NCBI GenBank assembly: GCA_017429695.1
Contig: JAFROK010000001.1
Coordinates: forward strand, 21,725 to 85,724
Source of the DNA: Clostridia bacterium
GTDB lineage: Bacteria > Bacillota > Clostridia > Christensenellales > Aristaeellaceae
Reading direction: 5' to 3'
Length of the DNA stretch: 64,000 bases
In this document: positions 1 to 8,394 of the stretch, piece after piece
How positions within the stretch are numbered: position 1 is the first letter of the stretch
Layout of the letters: every line of letters begins with the position of its first letter
Position numbers and translations under genes: made by a program
The notes under the pieces: generated by a model
The model's database searches: none
What the model was told of the DNA's origin: nothing
What the model saw: the letters and a program-made list of their open reading frames with translations, nothing else

Positions 1-116
1 AGGGCCATACGCACTTCGCGCATGCCTTCCTTCACGGACTGCTCGGTCAGTTTGCCGCGGCCGGTCATTTTCCGCAGGGCGCCCTGCAGTTTTTCACTTA
101 AGCCCTCAAAGGCCAT
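1..116 (-). CDS. ffh: Signal recognition particle GTPase Ffh, N-terminal fragment (cut by window edge)
   Basis: Only the first 38 or so codons are inside the window. They read MAFEGLSEKLQGALRKMTG and continue with a KLTEQSVKEGMREVRMAL-type helix, which is the classic start of the N domain of Ffh. Ffh is the GTPase that binds signal peptides and SRP RNA and delivers nascent membrane proteins to FtsY. The start codon overlaps the end of the upstream ylxM by 11 bases, so the two are translationally coupled, as is usual in Firmicutes. The GTPase and M domains lie outside the window. Confidence 0.93.
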   Translation of the reverse strand, partial: MAFEGLSEKLQGALRKMTGRGKLTEQSVKEGMREVRMA

Positions 117-465
117 CGGTTTCCTCCTGATCCAGGGCCAGCAGATCCGAAAGCAGGATTTCGGCCCGGTTGTATTCGGCGTTCTTCAGGGCGGCCAGCG
201 CTTCTTCCAGCCCGGATTCCATCCGGCGGAACCGCCCGGCGACGCCCAGCTTGGATTCCATTTCGGTGAGGCGGGAAGCGGCGCGGGAAAGCGTCTCATG
301 GACCGCCTGGCGGGAGATGCCGACTTCCTCGGCAATTTCACCCAGGGAAAGATCTTCTTCACAGTGCAGCGAGAGGACGCGGCGCTGATTCTCCGTCAGC
401 AGGCCGCCGTAGAAAGCGGAGAGAAAGGCCAGATCCACCTTTTTCTGCAGCTCTTCCTTCGCCAT
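106..465 (-). CDS. ylxM: YlxM/p13-family helix-turn-helix protein
   Basis: A 119-residue protein of the UPF0122 (YlxM/p13) family, encoded directly before ffh in many Firmicutes and thought to work with the SRP pathway. The middle carries a sigma-region-4-like helix-turn-helix (LSLGEIAEEVGISRQAVHET) and the C-terminal half is helical and acidic. I start it at the ATG at 465, which has a GGGGGG ribosome site about nine bases upstream; a TTG at 486 would add seven residues but lies inside that site. Overlap with ffh supports coupled translation. The family assignment is secure; the molecular role is only inferred from the family. Confidence 0.9.
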   Translation of the reverse strand: MAKEELQKKVDLAFLSAFYGGLLTENQRRVLSLHCEEDLSLGEIAEEVGISRQAVHETLSRAASRLTEMESKLGVAGRFRRMESGLEEALAALKNAEYNRAEILLSDLLALDQEETDGL

Positions 466-509
466 TGAAAAAATCCCCCCTGTCAAGGATAAAACCCTGA
501 CGGAGAGGA

Positions 510-537
510 ATTATACACCTTTTGGAATATTTGTCAA
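510..537 (-). promoter_or_regulatory. Sigma-A-type promoter for ylxM-ffh
   Basis: On the minus strand TTGACA (532-537) and TATAAT (510-515) are separated by 16 bases, a perfect consensus pair about 45 bases upstream of the ylxM start. Confidence 0.8.
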
Positions 538-556
538 GGGATTTTGATTGACAGCC

Positions 557-1834
557 TTAATTCGTGATTTCCTGTCCGGTGATTTTTTTCCAGAAGGCGC
601 GGATGGTTTCCTGGTTGGAGACGCCGTAATTCGGATCGTATTTTTTGGCTTCTTCCATATCCCGGAGGAAGTGGACGCAGAGGTGGCCGTCGAAGCCGTT
701 ATCCTTGATGGAGCCGGACATATGGGGCATATCGTGGGTGGAGCCGATGGTCCAGGTGCCCCAGGGGAGTTTGACGTAAACCGCCTTCTGGTTCCAGGTG
801 TTCTTATCTCCAAAGGCTTTGAGCATGGTTTCCGTATCTACTTTGGTCAGCGGTTCGCTGTCGCAGTGGCGTCCCCGGGAGAGCACCCGCAGGGTCCAGC
901 TCAGGCCGGAAGACGGATCGTAAATCAGGAGATGATCACCGTTTTTCAGGTTTGGCTTGATATCGTTGTACCAGTGCAGGAGCTTGATGGAGCTGGCACC
1001 CGGCGCGGAAACACTGGCGACTGTGACGGCCGAAGTGGCGCTCTGAGACTCCGAAGAGGAAGCGGCGGACTGCGCAGAAGCGGCAGTTTCCGCAGTGGAA
1101 GAGGAGGATGCGGTACTCGCGGTGCCGTTCGATACGGCCTTTTCCAGGGCGGTCAGCGTTTTCTTTCCGGCAACGCCGTCCGGATCCAGGTTCTGCTTTT
1201 TCTGGAAGGCGATGACGGCAGCCTGGGTCTGTTTTCCGAATTTTCCGTCCGCTTTGCCGGAGAGATATTTCAGCTGGATCAGGGCTTGCTGCATGATTTT
1301 GACCCGGTCTCCGCTGGCACCCTTGCGCAGGGAAGTGTAGTTGCCGGAGAAAAGACTGGCGGAAGAAGAAACGGCCGATGAAGAGGATGACGCCTGGGTA
1401 TTTTCAGCCGGAGCGGTTTCCACAGGTGTTGTTTCCGCAGGCGCTGTTTCCACGGGTGTGGTTGATACCGGTTCGGAAGCTTCCTGAACAACTTGTTCCT
1501 GAACAGTTTGCTCAGCGGCAGGCGCCGGATCGGCGGAAACGGTGGCTTTTTCAGCGGCATAAAGGATTTCCTGGGTCATTTTGCCGGCCAGGCCGTCTAC
1601 ATCCAGCTTGTTGGCTTTCTGGAACCTGCGGACGGCTTCTTCGGTTTTGTTGCCGAATTTGCCATCCGCCGTGCCGCTCAGGAAACCGAGATTGATCAGA
1701 GCCTGCTGGAGCTTTTTGACCTCATTGCCGCTGCAGCCGTTATACAGGGTGGAAGAGTCCCATGCCAGGGCCGGAGCACAGGCAAGAAGGGCCATCACCA
1801 GGACGGTCAGCAGGCAGAACAGGCGGTTGCGCAC
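557..1834 (-). CDS. Secreted protein with two peptidoglycan-binding domains and a conserved C-terminal domain
   Basis: A 425-residue exported protein starting at GTG 1834 with a GGGAGG site. Residues 1-25 form a signal peptide ending AFA/ALA-like (ACAPALAWDSS). Two PG_binding_1 domains follow at about 29-95 and 165-232 (each with the GxSGxxVxxLQ-like start and the DGxFGxxTxxAVxxFQ core). They are joined by Pro/Thr/Ala/Glu- and Ser-rich linkers. Residues 285-425 form a separate domain with a GFDGHLCVHF motif and a THDMPHMSG segment. It resembles C-terminal domains of unknown function seen behind peptidoglycan-binding repeats in other Firmicutes. It superficially recalls L,D-transpeptidase motifs but lacks SHGC, so I do not claim that activity. 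Monocistronic; wall attachment is likely. Confidence 0.82.
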   Translation of the reverse strand: MRNRLFCLLTVLVMALLACAPALAWDSSTLYNGCSGNEVKKLQQALINLGFLSGTADGKFGNKTEEAVRRFQKANKLDVDGLAGKMTQEILYAAEKATVSADPAPAAEQTVQEQVVQEASEPVSTTPVETAPAETTPVETAPAENTQASSSSSAVSSSASLFSGNYTSLRKGASGDRVKIMQQALIQLKYLSGKADGKFGKQTQAAVIAFQKKQNLDPDGVAGKKTLTALEKAVSNGTASTASSSSTAETAASAQSAASSSESQSATSAVTVASVSAPGASSIKLLHWYNDIKPNLKNGDHLLIYDPSSGLSWTLRVLSRGRHCDSEPLTKVDTETMLKAFGDKNTWNQKAVYVKLPWGTWTIGSTHDMPHMSGSIKDNGFDGHLCVHFLRDMEEAKKYDPNYGVSNQETIRAFWKKITGQEITN

Positions 1835-1887
1835 GGGTTATTCCTCCCTTCCCGAATAGAACGAATGATAAGTCCGAAATCGTTCCG

Positions 1888-1916
1888 AGTATACCATGAA
1901 ATCATCAAATTGTAAA
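1888..1916 (-). promoter_or_regulatory. Promoter of the peptidoglycan-binding protein gene
   Basis: Minus-strand TTTACA (1911-1916), 17-base spacer, TATACT (1888-1893), about 55 bases before the GTG start. Confidence 0.7.
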
Positions 1917-2100
1917 GAAAGTGTTACGACAGTGTTAAGAGCGAGGAAACAAACGGTGGGTAGGAAGGGGTGAAAGGAACAGATGATTTTTGGGTCTGTG
2001 CGAAACAGCTTTTTTATGATAGAATGGGTTCAGAAAAGCAGAAATGTTCTCGGATCACGAAAAGACAAATTCATATGAAAGGTTCAGAAATGGTGGACAA

Positions 2101-3039
2101 GTGAAGATTACTGCAATCGGTGAAATCCTGGTTGACATGACCCAGACCCACGTGGATGAAAGCGGCATTCCGCATTTCTCCGCTAATCCCGGAGGCGCCC
2201 CGGCCAATGTGGCGGTGGTGGTTTCCCGGCTCGGCGGGAAAGCCGGATTTATCGGCTGCGTGGGAGACGACCTGTACGGCAAACTGCTGAAGGATACCCT
2301 GATCCGCAACGGCGTTCCGGCGGACGGGCTGCAGGTGACGGACAAGGCCAATACGACCCTCGCGATTGTGATGGTGGATCCGAGTGGGGAGCGCAGTTTC
2401 TCTTTCTACCGGAAACCTGGCGCGGATACGCTGATTGACGAAAAACAGGCGATTCGCGATGCGGCCGGCACCGGCATCCTGCATTTCGGCAGCGTCAGCC
2501 TGACAGATCCTGCCTGCCGGAACGCGGTCATCAATACGATCCGCGCGGGCCGGGACGCAGGTGCGCTGATCAGCTATGATCCGAATTACCGGGCATCCCT
2601 CTGGGAAAATGAAGAAACCGCCCTTCTGCTGATGCGCGCGGTACTTCCGCTGTGCGATATTGTCAAGATCAGCGATGAAGAAACGGTGCTGCTGACCGGG
2701 GAAAAGGAACCGGAGGCAGCGCTGAAGCACCTGACGGACATGGGTATCCGGCTGGCGGTTGTGACACTCGGCTCAAAGGGCGCCATGTGGCGCTGCGGAG
2801 AAATGCAGGGACTGGTGCCCGGCTTCTCCGTGAAGGTGGCCGACACCAACGGGGCGGGGGATACCTTCTTCGGCGCTTTCCTGAGCCGCATTGCCGCCCG
2901 CGGCGGATTGGAAGGCCTGACGGAAACGGAACTCAACGATTATGTCCGCTTTGCCAACAAAGCCGCATCCATTACGGCCAGCCGGCCGGGAGCGATTCCG
3001 GCAATGCCGACGCTGAAAGAAGTGGAGGGAAACGCATGA
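2101..3039 (+). CDS. PfkB-family fructokinase
   Basis: A 312-residue sugar kinase of the ribokinase/PfkB family, most like bacterial fructokinases (ScrK/CscK type) that convert free fructose to fructose 6-phosphate with ATP. The N-terminal GEILVDM and NPGGAPANVAV segments form the sugar site, and DTNGAGDTFFGAF near residue 260 holds the catalytic Asp and anion hole. I start it at GTG 2101 (MKITAIGEILVD). An in-frame ATG at 2044 would add a 19-residue tail that is atypical for the family. It overlaps the HAD gene by an ATGA. Its place before a sucrose-type PTS permease fits release of fructose from an imported, phosphorylated disaccharide; no hydrolase is visible nearby. Confidence 0.88.
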   Translation: MKITAIGEILVDMTQTHVDESGIPHFSANPGGAPANVAVVVSRLGGKAGFIGCVGDDLYGKLLKDTLIRNGVPADGLQVTDKANTTLAIVMVDPSGERSFSFYRKPGADTLIDEKQAIRDAAGTGILHFGSVSLTDPACRNAVINTIRAGRDAGALISYDPNYRASLWENEETALLLMRAVLPLCDIVKISDEETVLLTGEKEPEAALKHLTDMGIRLAVVTLGSKGAMWRCGEMQGLVPGFSVKVADTNGAGDTFFGAFLSRIAARGGLEGLTETELNDYVRFANKAASITASRPGAIPAMPTLKEVEGNA

Positions 3040-3860
3040 AACAGAAACTGATTTTCCTGGACATCGACGGTACGCTGACCTCACCGGGCAGCAACATCCC
3101 GCCGGAGAGCGCCATGAAGGCCGTGAAAAAGGCGCAGGCGGCCGGACACAAGGTGTTTCTCTGCACCGGGCGGAATCCCGCCATGCTGGCGCCGGTGCTG
3201 GCGCTGGGCTTTGACGGCGCGGTGGCGGGGGCGGGCGGCTATGTATTCACGAACGACGAAGTGCTGTTTGACTGCCCGATGAAAAAGGAAGATTTTGAAA
3301 CCGGCATGCGCCTGCTGGGAGAAAACGGCGTTTTCCGGACGATTGAGGCGAAGGACGCTACCTGGGGCGACGAAGACCTGGGAGAATTCCTTTCCCAGGC
3401 CGGGGAGGGAAACAGCGAGCTGATGCGGTGGCGGAAGGCGCTGGCTGAACAGCTGAACATCCGCCCGATGAAGGAGTACGACGGCAGCCCGATCTATAAG
3501 ATCGTGATCATGTGCAAGGAAATGAAACAGCTGGAACCGGCGAAAAAGGCGCTGGAGAAGGACTACAATTTTGTGGTGCAGGACCTGGCTGCGCGCAACT
3601 GCCTGAACGGGGAGCTGATCAACCGGAAGTATGACAAGGGCAGGGGCGTCCGGATTGTGGCGGAGTATTACGGGATTGGCCTGGAGGATACGATTGGCTT
3701 CGGGGACAGCATGAACGACCTGGAGATGATCGAAACCGTCGGGTATTCCGTATGCATGGACAACGGAAGCCCGGCCCTGAAGGCAAAGAGCGATATGGTG
3801 TGCCCGGCGGTGGAAGAGGACGGGCTCTACAAGGCGTTTGACCAGCTGGGCCTGCTATAA
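3036..3860 (+). CDS. Cof-type HAD-superfamily phosphatase
   Basis: A 274-residue HAD hydrolase of the Cof/YidA subfamily. Motif I is FLDIDGTLT near residue 8, motif II is the CTGR segment, and motif III/IV is GFGDSMNDLEMIE near residue 225. The roughly 100-residue insert between motifs II and III is the Cof-type (C2) cap. Such enzymes dephosphorylate small sugar or nucleotide phosphates; the substrate here is not known. The ATGA overlap with the fructokinase places it in the same transcript and suggests sugar-phosphate detoxification. Its stop is followed by a promoter for the PTS gene. Confidence 0.88.
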   Translation: MKQKLIFLDIDGTLTSPGSNIPPESAMKAVKKAQAAGHKVFLCTGRNPAMLAPVLALGFDGAVAGAGGYVFTNDEVLFDCPMKKEDFETGMRLLGENGVFRTIEAKDATWGDEDLGEFLSQAGEGNSELMRWRKALAEQLNIRPMKEYDGSPIYKIVIMCKEMKQLEPAKKALEKDYNFVVQDLAARNCLNGELINRKYDKGRGVRIVAEYYGIGLEDTIGFGDSMNDLEMIETVGYSVCMDNGSPALKAKSDMVCPAVEEDGLYKAFDQLGLL

Positions 3861-3882
3861 TTGCTTCCGGGATTATTGGCTA

Positions 3883-3911
3883 TTTACGAAACTGTTTTTT
3901 TTCTGTATACT
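3883..3911 (+). promoter_or_regulatory. Promoter of the PTS permease gene
   Basis: TTTACG (3883-3888), 17-base spacer and TATACT (3906-3911), about 75 bases before the permease ATG. It allows the PTS genes to be transcribed separately from the kinase and phosphatase. I see no obvious antiterminator hairpin pair in the leader. Confidence 0.55.
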
Positions 3912-3986
3912 TAATACAAATGAGGCAGCAGTCTCTTTGCCTGATACTTTCACGACAACCAAACTTCAGAACAGGAGGGAACCCGT

Positions 3987-6176
3987 ATGGCTCTCGATTA
4001 CCGGAAATGTGCGGAGGAAATCTCTGCCAATATCGGCGGCGGCGCCAATGTCATCAGCGCGGCGCACTGCGCGACCCGGCTTCGCCTGGTGATCGCCGAT
4101 AACGGAAAAGTGAACAAGGCAGCCCTGGAAAACATCGACGGCGTCAAAGGCATGTTTGAATCCAACGGCCAGCTGCAGCTGATCATCGGCACAGGCACCG
4201 TCAACAAGGTGTACGACGAATTCCTGGCGGTGACCGGCGTATCCGCCGCGTCCAAGGACGATGTGAAAGCCGCGGCCGTATCCAAGATGCCCTGGTGGAA
4301 AAAGATCCTGAAAACCCCCGGCGATATCTTTGTTCCGATCCTGCCGGCCATCGTGGCATCCGGCCTGATGATGGGTATTGTGGAAGCAATCCCGAAATTC
4401 TGGCCCGCGTTTGCCAATACCGGCTGGTTCTCCTTCCTGGATATGGTGGCCAATACCGCGTTTGCCCTGCTGCCCGTGCTGGTGGCGGCTTCCGCGGCCC
4501 GGGTATTCAAGGGCAACCTTTTCCTGGGCATCGTCATCGGCCTGATGCTGGTACATCCGGCCCTGCTGAACGCCTGGAACTCCGGCAGCGTGAAGGATGT
4601 ATCCCAGACATTCAATAAACCGATTCCCATTGAATGGGTCCAGGAGGCGATTGACAACGGCCTGACGGAGGAAGAGCAGAAGCTCCTTCCCGGCGGAAAG
4701 GACGGATACGTCGCCAAAGTGAGCGACCTGTACGGCACACAAAAGGGATATGAGGACAAGGAAGGACTCAGCCCCTCCCTGCTGAACAACCTGCCTTCCT
4801 ACAAGAATGACAAGGATGAAAATGTCAGCCTGAGCGACAAGGTATGGGAGTATATCAAGAAAAATGAGGACATGACCGTCGAAAAGATCGGCGGCATCGA
4901 CCAATGGAACCTCTTCGGAAGCATCGGGATTTCGCGTGTGGGTTATCAGGGACACGTGATTCCCGTGATCCTGGCCGTGCTGTTCATGTGCTTCATTGAA
5001 AAACGGCTGCACAAGATCGTGCCGGAAATGATCGACCTGTTCGTGACACCGCTGGTGACGGTTGTTGTGACAGCCTTTGCCGCATTCCTGGTAATCGGCC
5101 CGATCTTCTCGGTGGTGGAAAACTGGGTGCTGGCCGGCGCCAAGTGGCTGATTTCCGTCGGATACGGTGTCGGCGCAGCCGCCATGGGCGCCCTGTATCC
5201 CTGGACCGTGGTCATGGGCCTGCATCATATGTACAACGTCATTGAAGCGGGCATGCTGGCCGGAACAGCCGGCGTCAATACCTGGATGCCGATTGCTTCC
5301 GCCGCGAACTTTGCCCAGTTCGGCGCCTGCCTTGCGGTGGCCATCAAGGTGAAGAACCAGAAGACCAAGTCCGTGGCATTCCCATCTTCGCTTTCCGCCT
5401 CCCTGGGCATTACCGAACCGGCGATCTTCGGTATTAACTTCCGGTTCATGAAGCCCTTTATCTGCGGCATGATCGGCGGCGCAGTCGGCGCCTGGTTCGC
5501 TGCCGTGATCCCGAACGGCGGAGCTGAGGGCGTTCCCTTCGGCGCCACAACCTACGGTGTGACCGGTATTCCGGGTATTCCGGCCATCAACAATATTCCG
5601 ATGTATATCATCGAACTGCTGATTGCTTCCGGCGTGGCCTTCGCGCTGACCTGGTTCATCTGGAAGGAAGAGGAACCCGCCGCGGCGCCTGTTCCCGCGG
5701 ATGCTTTCCCGGCACCGGCGGAAGCAGCTGCTCCGGAAATCCCGACGATCTCCGTGATCCGCTGCGCGGCCGGGAACGTGCTGCAGCCGGTGAAGGGCAC
5801 CGTGATTGCCCGGGATCAGATACCGGATGATACCTTTGCGTCCGGCGTGCTGGGCGACGGCGTCGGCATCCAGCCGGAGGACGACAAGGTGGTTGCCCCG
5901 TTTGACGGCACGATTTCCTCGGTGGCGGACAGCCAGCATGCCATCGGCATTGAAGCCAACGGCATGGAAATGCTGATCCACGTCGGCGTGGACACCGTGA
6001 ACATGCAGGGCGACGGCTTCAAGTGCCTGGTGAAGGAAGGCGACGAGGTGAAGGTCGGACAGACCCTGATCATCTTTGACCGGGCCAAGATCAAGGCGGC
6101 CGGTTACAGCGACACCGTGGCGGTGCTGCTGACCAATTCCGACGACCTGGAAGGCGTCGAGTGCGGCGCGAAATAA
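3987..6176 (+). CDS. PTS sugar permease EIIBCA, sucrose/glucoside type
   Basis: A 729-residue fused phosphotransferase permease. The IIB domain (1-90) has the phosphorylated Cys28 in SAAHCATRLRL. The IIC domain (about 105-560) has the transmembrane segments and signature stretches VGYQGHVIPVILAV, GLHHMYNVIEAGM and SLGITEPAIFGIN. An Ala/Pro-rich linker leads to a IIA(Crr)-type domain (about 585-729) whose active His is His665 in EMLIHVGVDTV. The order and motifs match sucrose or trehalose/beta-glucoside permeases (SacP/ScrA-like); the neighbouring fructokinase favours sucrose. Odd: residues about 198-305 form a long hydrophilic, Lys/Glu-rich stretch where relatives have a short loop. SD AGGAGG precedes ATG 3987. 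Confidence 0.88.
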   Translation: MALDYRKCAEEISANIGGGANVISAAHCATRLRLVIADNGKVNKAALENIDGVKGMFESNGQLQLIIGTGTVNKVYDEFLAVTGVSAASKDDVKAAAVSKMPWWKKILKTPGDIFVPILPAIVASGLMMGIVEAIPKFWPAFANTGWFSFLDMVANTAFALLPVLVAASAARVFKGNLFLGIVIGLMLVHPALLNAWNSGSVKDVSQTFNKPIPIEWVQEAIDNGLTEEEQKLLPGGKDGYVAKVSDLYGTQKGYEDKEGLSPSLLNNLPSYKNDKDENVSLSDKVWEYIKKNEDMTVEKIGGIDQWNLFGSIGISRVGYQGHVIPVILAVLFMCFIEKRLHKIVPEMIDLFVTPLVTVVVTAFAAFLVIGPIFSVVENWVLAGAKWLISVGYGVGAAAMGALYPWTVVMGLHHMYNVIEAGMLAGTAGVNTWMPIASAANFAQFGACLAVAIKVKNQKTKSVAFPSSLSASLGITEPAIFGINFRFMKPFICGMIGGAVGAWFAAVIPNGGAEGVPFGATTYGVTGIPGIPAINNIPMYIIELLIASGVAFALTWFIWKEEEPAAAPVPADAFPAPAEAAAPEIPTISVIRCAAGNVLQPVKGTVIARDQIPDDTFASGVLGDGVGIQPEDDKVVAPFDGTISSVADSQHAIGIEANGMEMLIHVGVDTVNMQGDGFKCLVKEGDEVKVGQTLIIFDRAKIKAAGYSDTVAVLLTNSDDLEGVECGAK

Positions 6177-6228
6177 ACTATTGAAACGATCCGCCCTGTG
6201 CGGATAAGAAAATAAGGAGGAAACCATC

Positions 6229-6486
6229 ATGAAATCTTTTGAGTACACCATTACCGATCCCGTAGGTATCCATGCCCGTCCTGCCGGCGTGCTGGTGAAG
6301 GAAATTAAAAAGTACACATCCACCGTTACGGTGATCAAGGGCGAAAAGTCCGTCAACGCGCTGAAGCTGATGGCCCTGATGGGCATGGGCATCAAGCAGG
6401 GCGACACGGTGAAAGTCACCATTGAAGGCGCGGATGAAGACACGGCGGCTGCCGCGATTGAGGAATTCTTCAAGGCAAACCTGTAA
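6229..6486 (+). CDS. ptsH: Phosphocarrier protein HPr with no regulatory Ser46
   Basis: An 85-residue HPr. His15 in GIHARPAG is the residue phosphorylated by EI and passed to the EIIA domain. In Firmicutes, Ser46 is normally phosphorylated by HPr kinase to control CcpA. Aligned without gaps to Bacillus HPr (H15, V42, N43, M48, G54, I55 all in register), position 46 here is Lys, in the stretch VNALKLMALMGMGI. This copy should therefore be a transport-only HPr. It lies 52 bases behind the permease with a GGAGG site, and a terminator separates it from EI. Confidence 0.92.
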   Translation: MKSFEYTITDPVGIHARPAGVLVKEIKKYTSTVTVIKGEKSVNALKLMALMGMGIKQGDTVKVTIEGADEDTAAAAIEEFFKANL

Positions 6487-6498
6487 CCTGTCCATACG

Positions 6499-6532
6499 CA
6501 AACGGCTGCCGGTTCCGACAGCCGTTTGTTTT
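6499..6532 (+). terminator. Hairpin terminator between HPr and EI
   Basis: CAAACGGCTG (6499-6508) pairs perfectly with CAGCCGTTTG (6519-6528) and is followed by TTTT. It lies between two genes of one operon, so it probably attenuates EI relative to HPr. Confidence 0.75.
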
Positions 6533-6560
6533 CACCTAAAGAAAGATGGAGGGTAAAACC

Positions 6561-8240
6561 ATGATCCTGATTCAAGGAAAAGGCGTATCCAACGGCGTGG
6601 CCATCGGACCGCTGTATTACTACCAGCGGGCGAAAGCCACGATTACCCGCTACCAGGTGGAAGATCCGGAAGCGGAATGGAACCGCTTCAAGGCGGCCCA
6701 GGGCACAGCCATTGAGCAGCTGGGCGAATTGGCGGAAAAGGCCCGGGCCGAGGCAGGCGATGAGGCCGCGCTGCTGTTTGAAACCCACCAGATGATGGCG
6801 GAAGACATGGAGTATGAGGAAGCCATCCAGACGGCGATCCAGGATGAAAAGCTGAACGCGGAAGCGGCGGTGACAGACACCGCGGCCCAGTTCGCGGAAA
6901 TGTTCGCCACGATGGATGATCCGTATTTCCAGGCCCGCGCGGCGGACGTGAAGGACGTTTCCGCCCGGATTATTGCCGCGCTGACCGGCGTGGCCCAGGG
7001 CGGCATCAATTCCCCGGTGCCGGTGATCCTGGCCGCGGACGACCTGGCGCCCAGCGAAACGGTGCAGCTGGACAAGAGCAAGATTCTGGGCTTTGTGACC
7101 GAAGGCGGATCCGGATCCAGCCATACGGCGATCCTGGCCCGGACCATGGGCATTCCGGCAATCATCGGCGTGGGTGACCAGCTGAAGCCGGAATATGAAG
7201 GCAAGGAGGTCATTATTGACGGCGGTACCGGCAACGTGACCATTGACGCCGATGAGGACGCGAAGGCACACCTGCTCAAAAAGATGGAAGAGCAGAAAAA
7301 GATGCGGGAGATGCTGGAGCAGCTCAAAGGCCTGCCCAACGAAACACTGGACGGGCAGAAGATCAAGGTCTACTGCAACATTGGCGGTCCGGATGACGTG
7401 CCGGCCGTGCTGAGCAACGACGCCGGCGGCGTCGGCCTGTTCCGGAGCGAGTTCCTGTACCTGAACTGTGACGATTTCCCGTCGGAAGATGTGCAGTTTG
7501 AGGCATACAAGAAGGTGCTTTCCGATATGGACGGCCGGGAGGTCGTGATCCGGACGCTGGATATTGGCGCGGACAAGCAGATTGCCTATTTCAACATGCC
7601 GAAGGAGGAAAACCCGGCGCTGGGCAACCGTGCGCTGCGGATCTGCCTGAATCGGCCGGTAATTTTCCATACCCAGCTGCGGGCCCTGTTCCGCGCTTCC
7701 GCATTCGGCAAGCTGGGCATCATGTTCCCCATGGTAACCAGCGTATGGGAAGTTAAGGAAGCCAAAAAGATGTGCGACCGGGTGAAGGATGAGCTGACCA
7801 AGGAAGGCATTCCCTTCAGCGAAGATGTGGAAATCGGCATCATGATCGAGACACCGGCCGCGGTGCTGATGAGCGACCGGCTGGCCAAGGAAGTGGACTT
7901 CTTCTCCTGCGGCACCAACGACCTGACCCAGTACACCCTGGCCTGCGACCGGCAGAACGCCGACCTGGGCCGGTTCTACAATCCGCACCATCCCGCCGTG
8001 CTGCGGGCCCTGAAGATGGTCTGCGACAACGCCCACAAAAACGGCGTGTGGGTCGGCATCTGCGGCGAACTAGGCGCGGACCTGGCCCTGACGGAGACAT
8101 TCCTCTCCATCGGCATTGACGAGCTGTCCGTTTCCCCGCGCTCCGTGCTGCCGCTGCGGCAGAAAATCCGCGAGGTGAATGTGTCCGAGGTGAAGGAAAA
8201 AGTGCTGGCGGACCTGCTCAGCGACGAGAATACAATCTGA
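6561..8240 (+). CDS. ptsI: PTS enzyme I (phosphoenolpyruvate-protein phosphotransferase)
   Basis: A 559-residue enzyme I, the first step of the PTS: it takes phosphate from PEP and passes it to HPr His15. The N-terminal HPr-binding and phospho-His domains hold His188 in GGSGSSHTAILARTMG. The C-terminal PEP-binding barrel has GLFRSEFLY, EIGIMIETPAA and the DLTQYTLACDR signature, with the catalytic Cys in VGICGELGAD. I start at ATG 6561 behind GGAGGG; the ATG at 6546 lies within that ribosome site. It follows HPr after a hairpin and ends at a strong terminator, closing the PTS operon. Confidence 0.95.
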   Translation: MILIQGKGVSNGVAIGPLYYYQRAKATITRYQVEDPEAEWNRFKAAQGTAIEQLGELAEKARAEAGDEAALLFETHQMMAEDMEYEEAIQTAIQDEKLNAEAAVTDTAAQFAEMFATMDDPYFQARAADVKDVSARIIAALTGVAQGGINSPVPVILAADDLAPSETVQLDKSKILGFVTEGGSGSSHTAILARTMGIPAIIGVGDQLKPEYEGKEVIIDGGTGNVTIDADEDAKAHLLKKMEEQKKMREMLEQLKGLPNETLDGQKIKVYCNIGGPDDVPAVLSNDAGGVGLFRSEFLYLNCDDFPSEDVQFEAYKKVLSDMDGREVVIRTLDIGADKQIAYFNMPKEENPALGNRALRICLNRPVIFHTQLRALFRASAFGKLGIMFPMVTSVWEVKEAKKMCDRVKDELTKEGIPFSEDVEIGIMIETPAAVLMSDRLAKEVDFFSCGTNDLTQYTLACDRQNADLGRFYNPHHPAVLRALKMVCDNAHKNGVWVGICGELGADLALTETFLSIGIDELSVSPRSVLPLRQKIREVNVSEVKEKVLADLLSDENTI

Positions 8241-8260
8241 GAATTATACGAAACAAAGGC

Positions 8261-8295
8261 ATCCCGGAATCTGACGACGGATTCCGGGATTTTTC
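8261..8295 (+). terminator. Terminator of the PTS operon
   Basis: ATCCCGGAAT (8261-8270) pairs perfectly with ATTCCGGGAT (8281-8290) across a 10-base loop, followed by TTTTT. Confidence 0.88.
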
Positions 8296-8394
8296 CTGTT
8301 AAAAAAGAGTTAAGAAAAGTTTAAACATTCCGTTCATGTTTCATCTGTACAGAAAAACTGGTATAATGGCGGGTGGTAAAGAAGGAGGTGCGCC

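Noticed and set aside
557-990. L,D-transpeptidase domain in the peptidoglycan-binding protein
   Set aside because: GHLCVHF recalls SHGCxxL, but the rest of the catalytic signature is missing; the C-terminal domain fits another family of unknown function better.
3966-8036. A 1356-codon open frame on the minus strand
   Set aside because: It lies fully opposite the PTS permease, HPr and EI, and its protein is a His/Gly/Asp-rich mirror with no motif. It is a shadow caused by GC-rich codon use.
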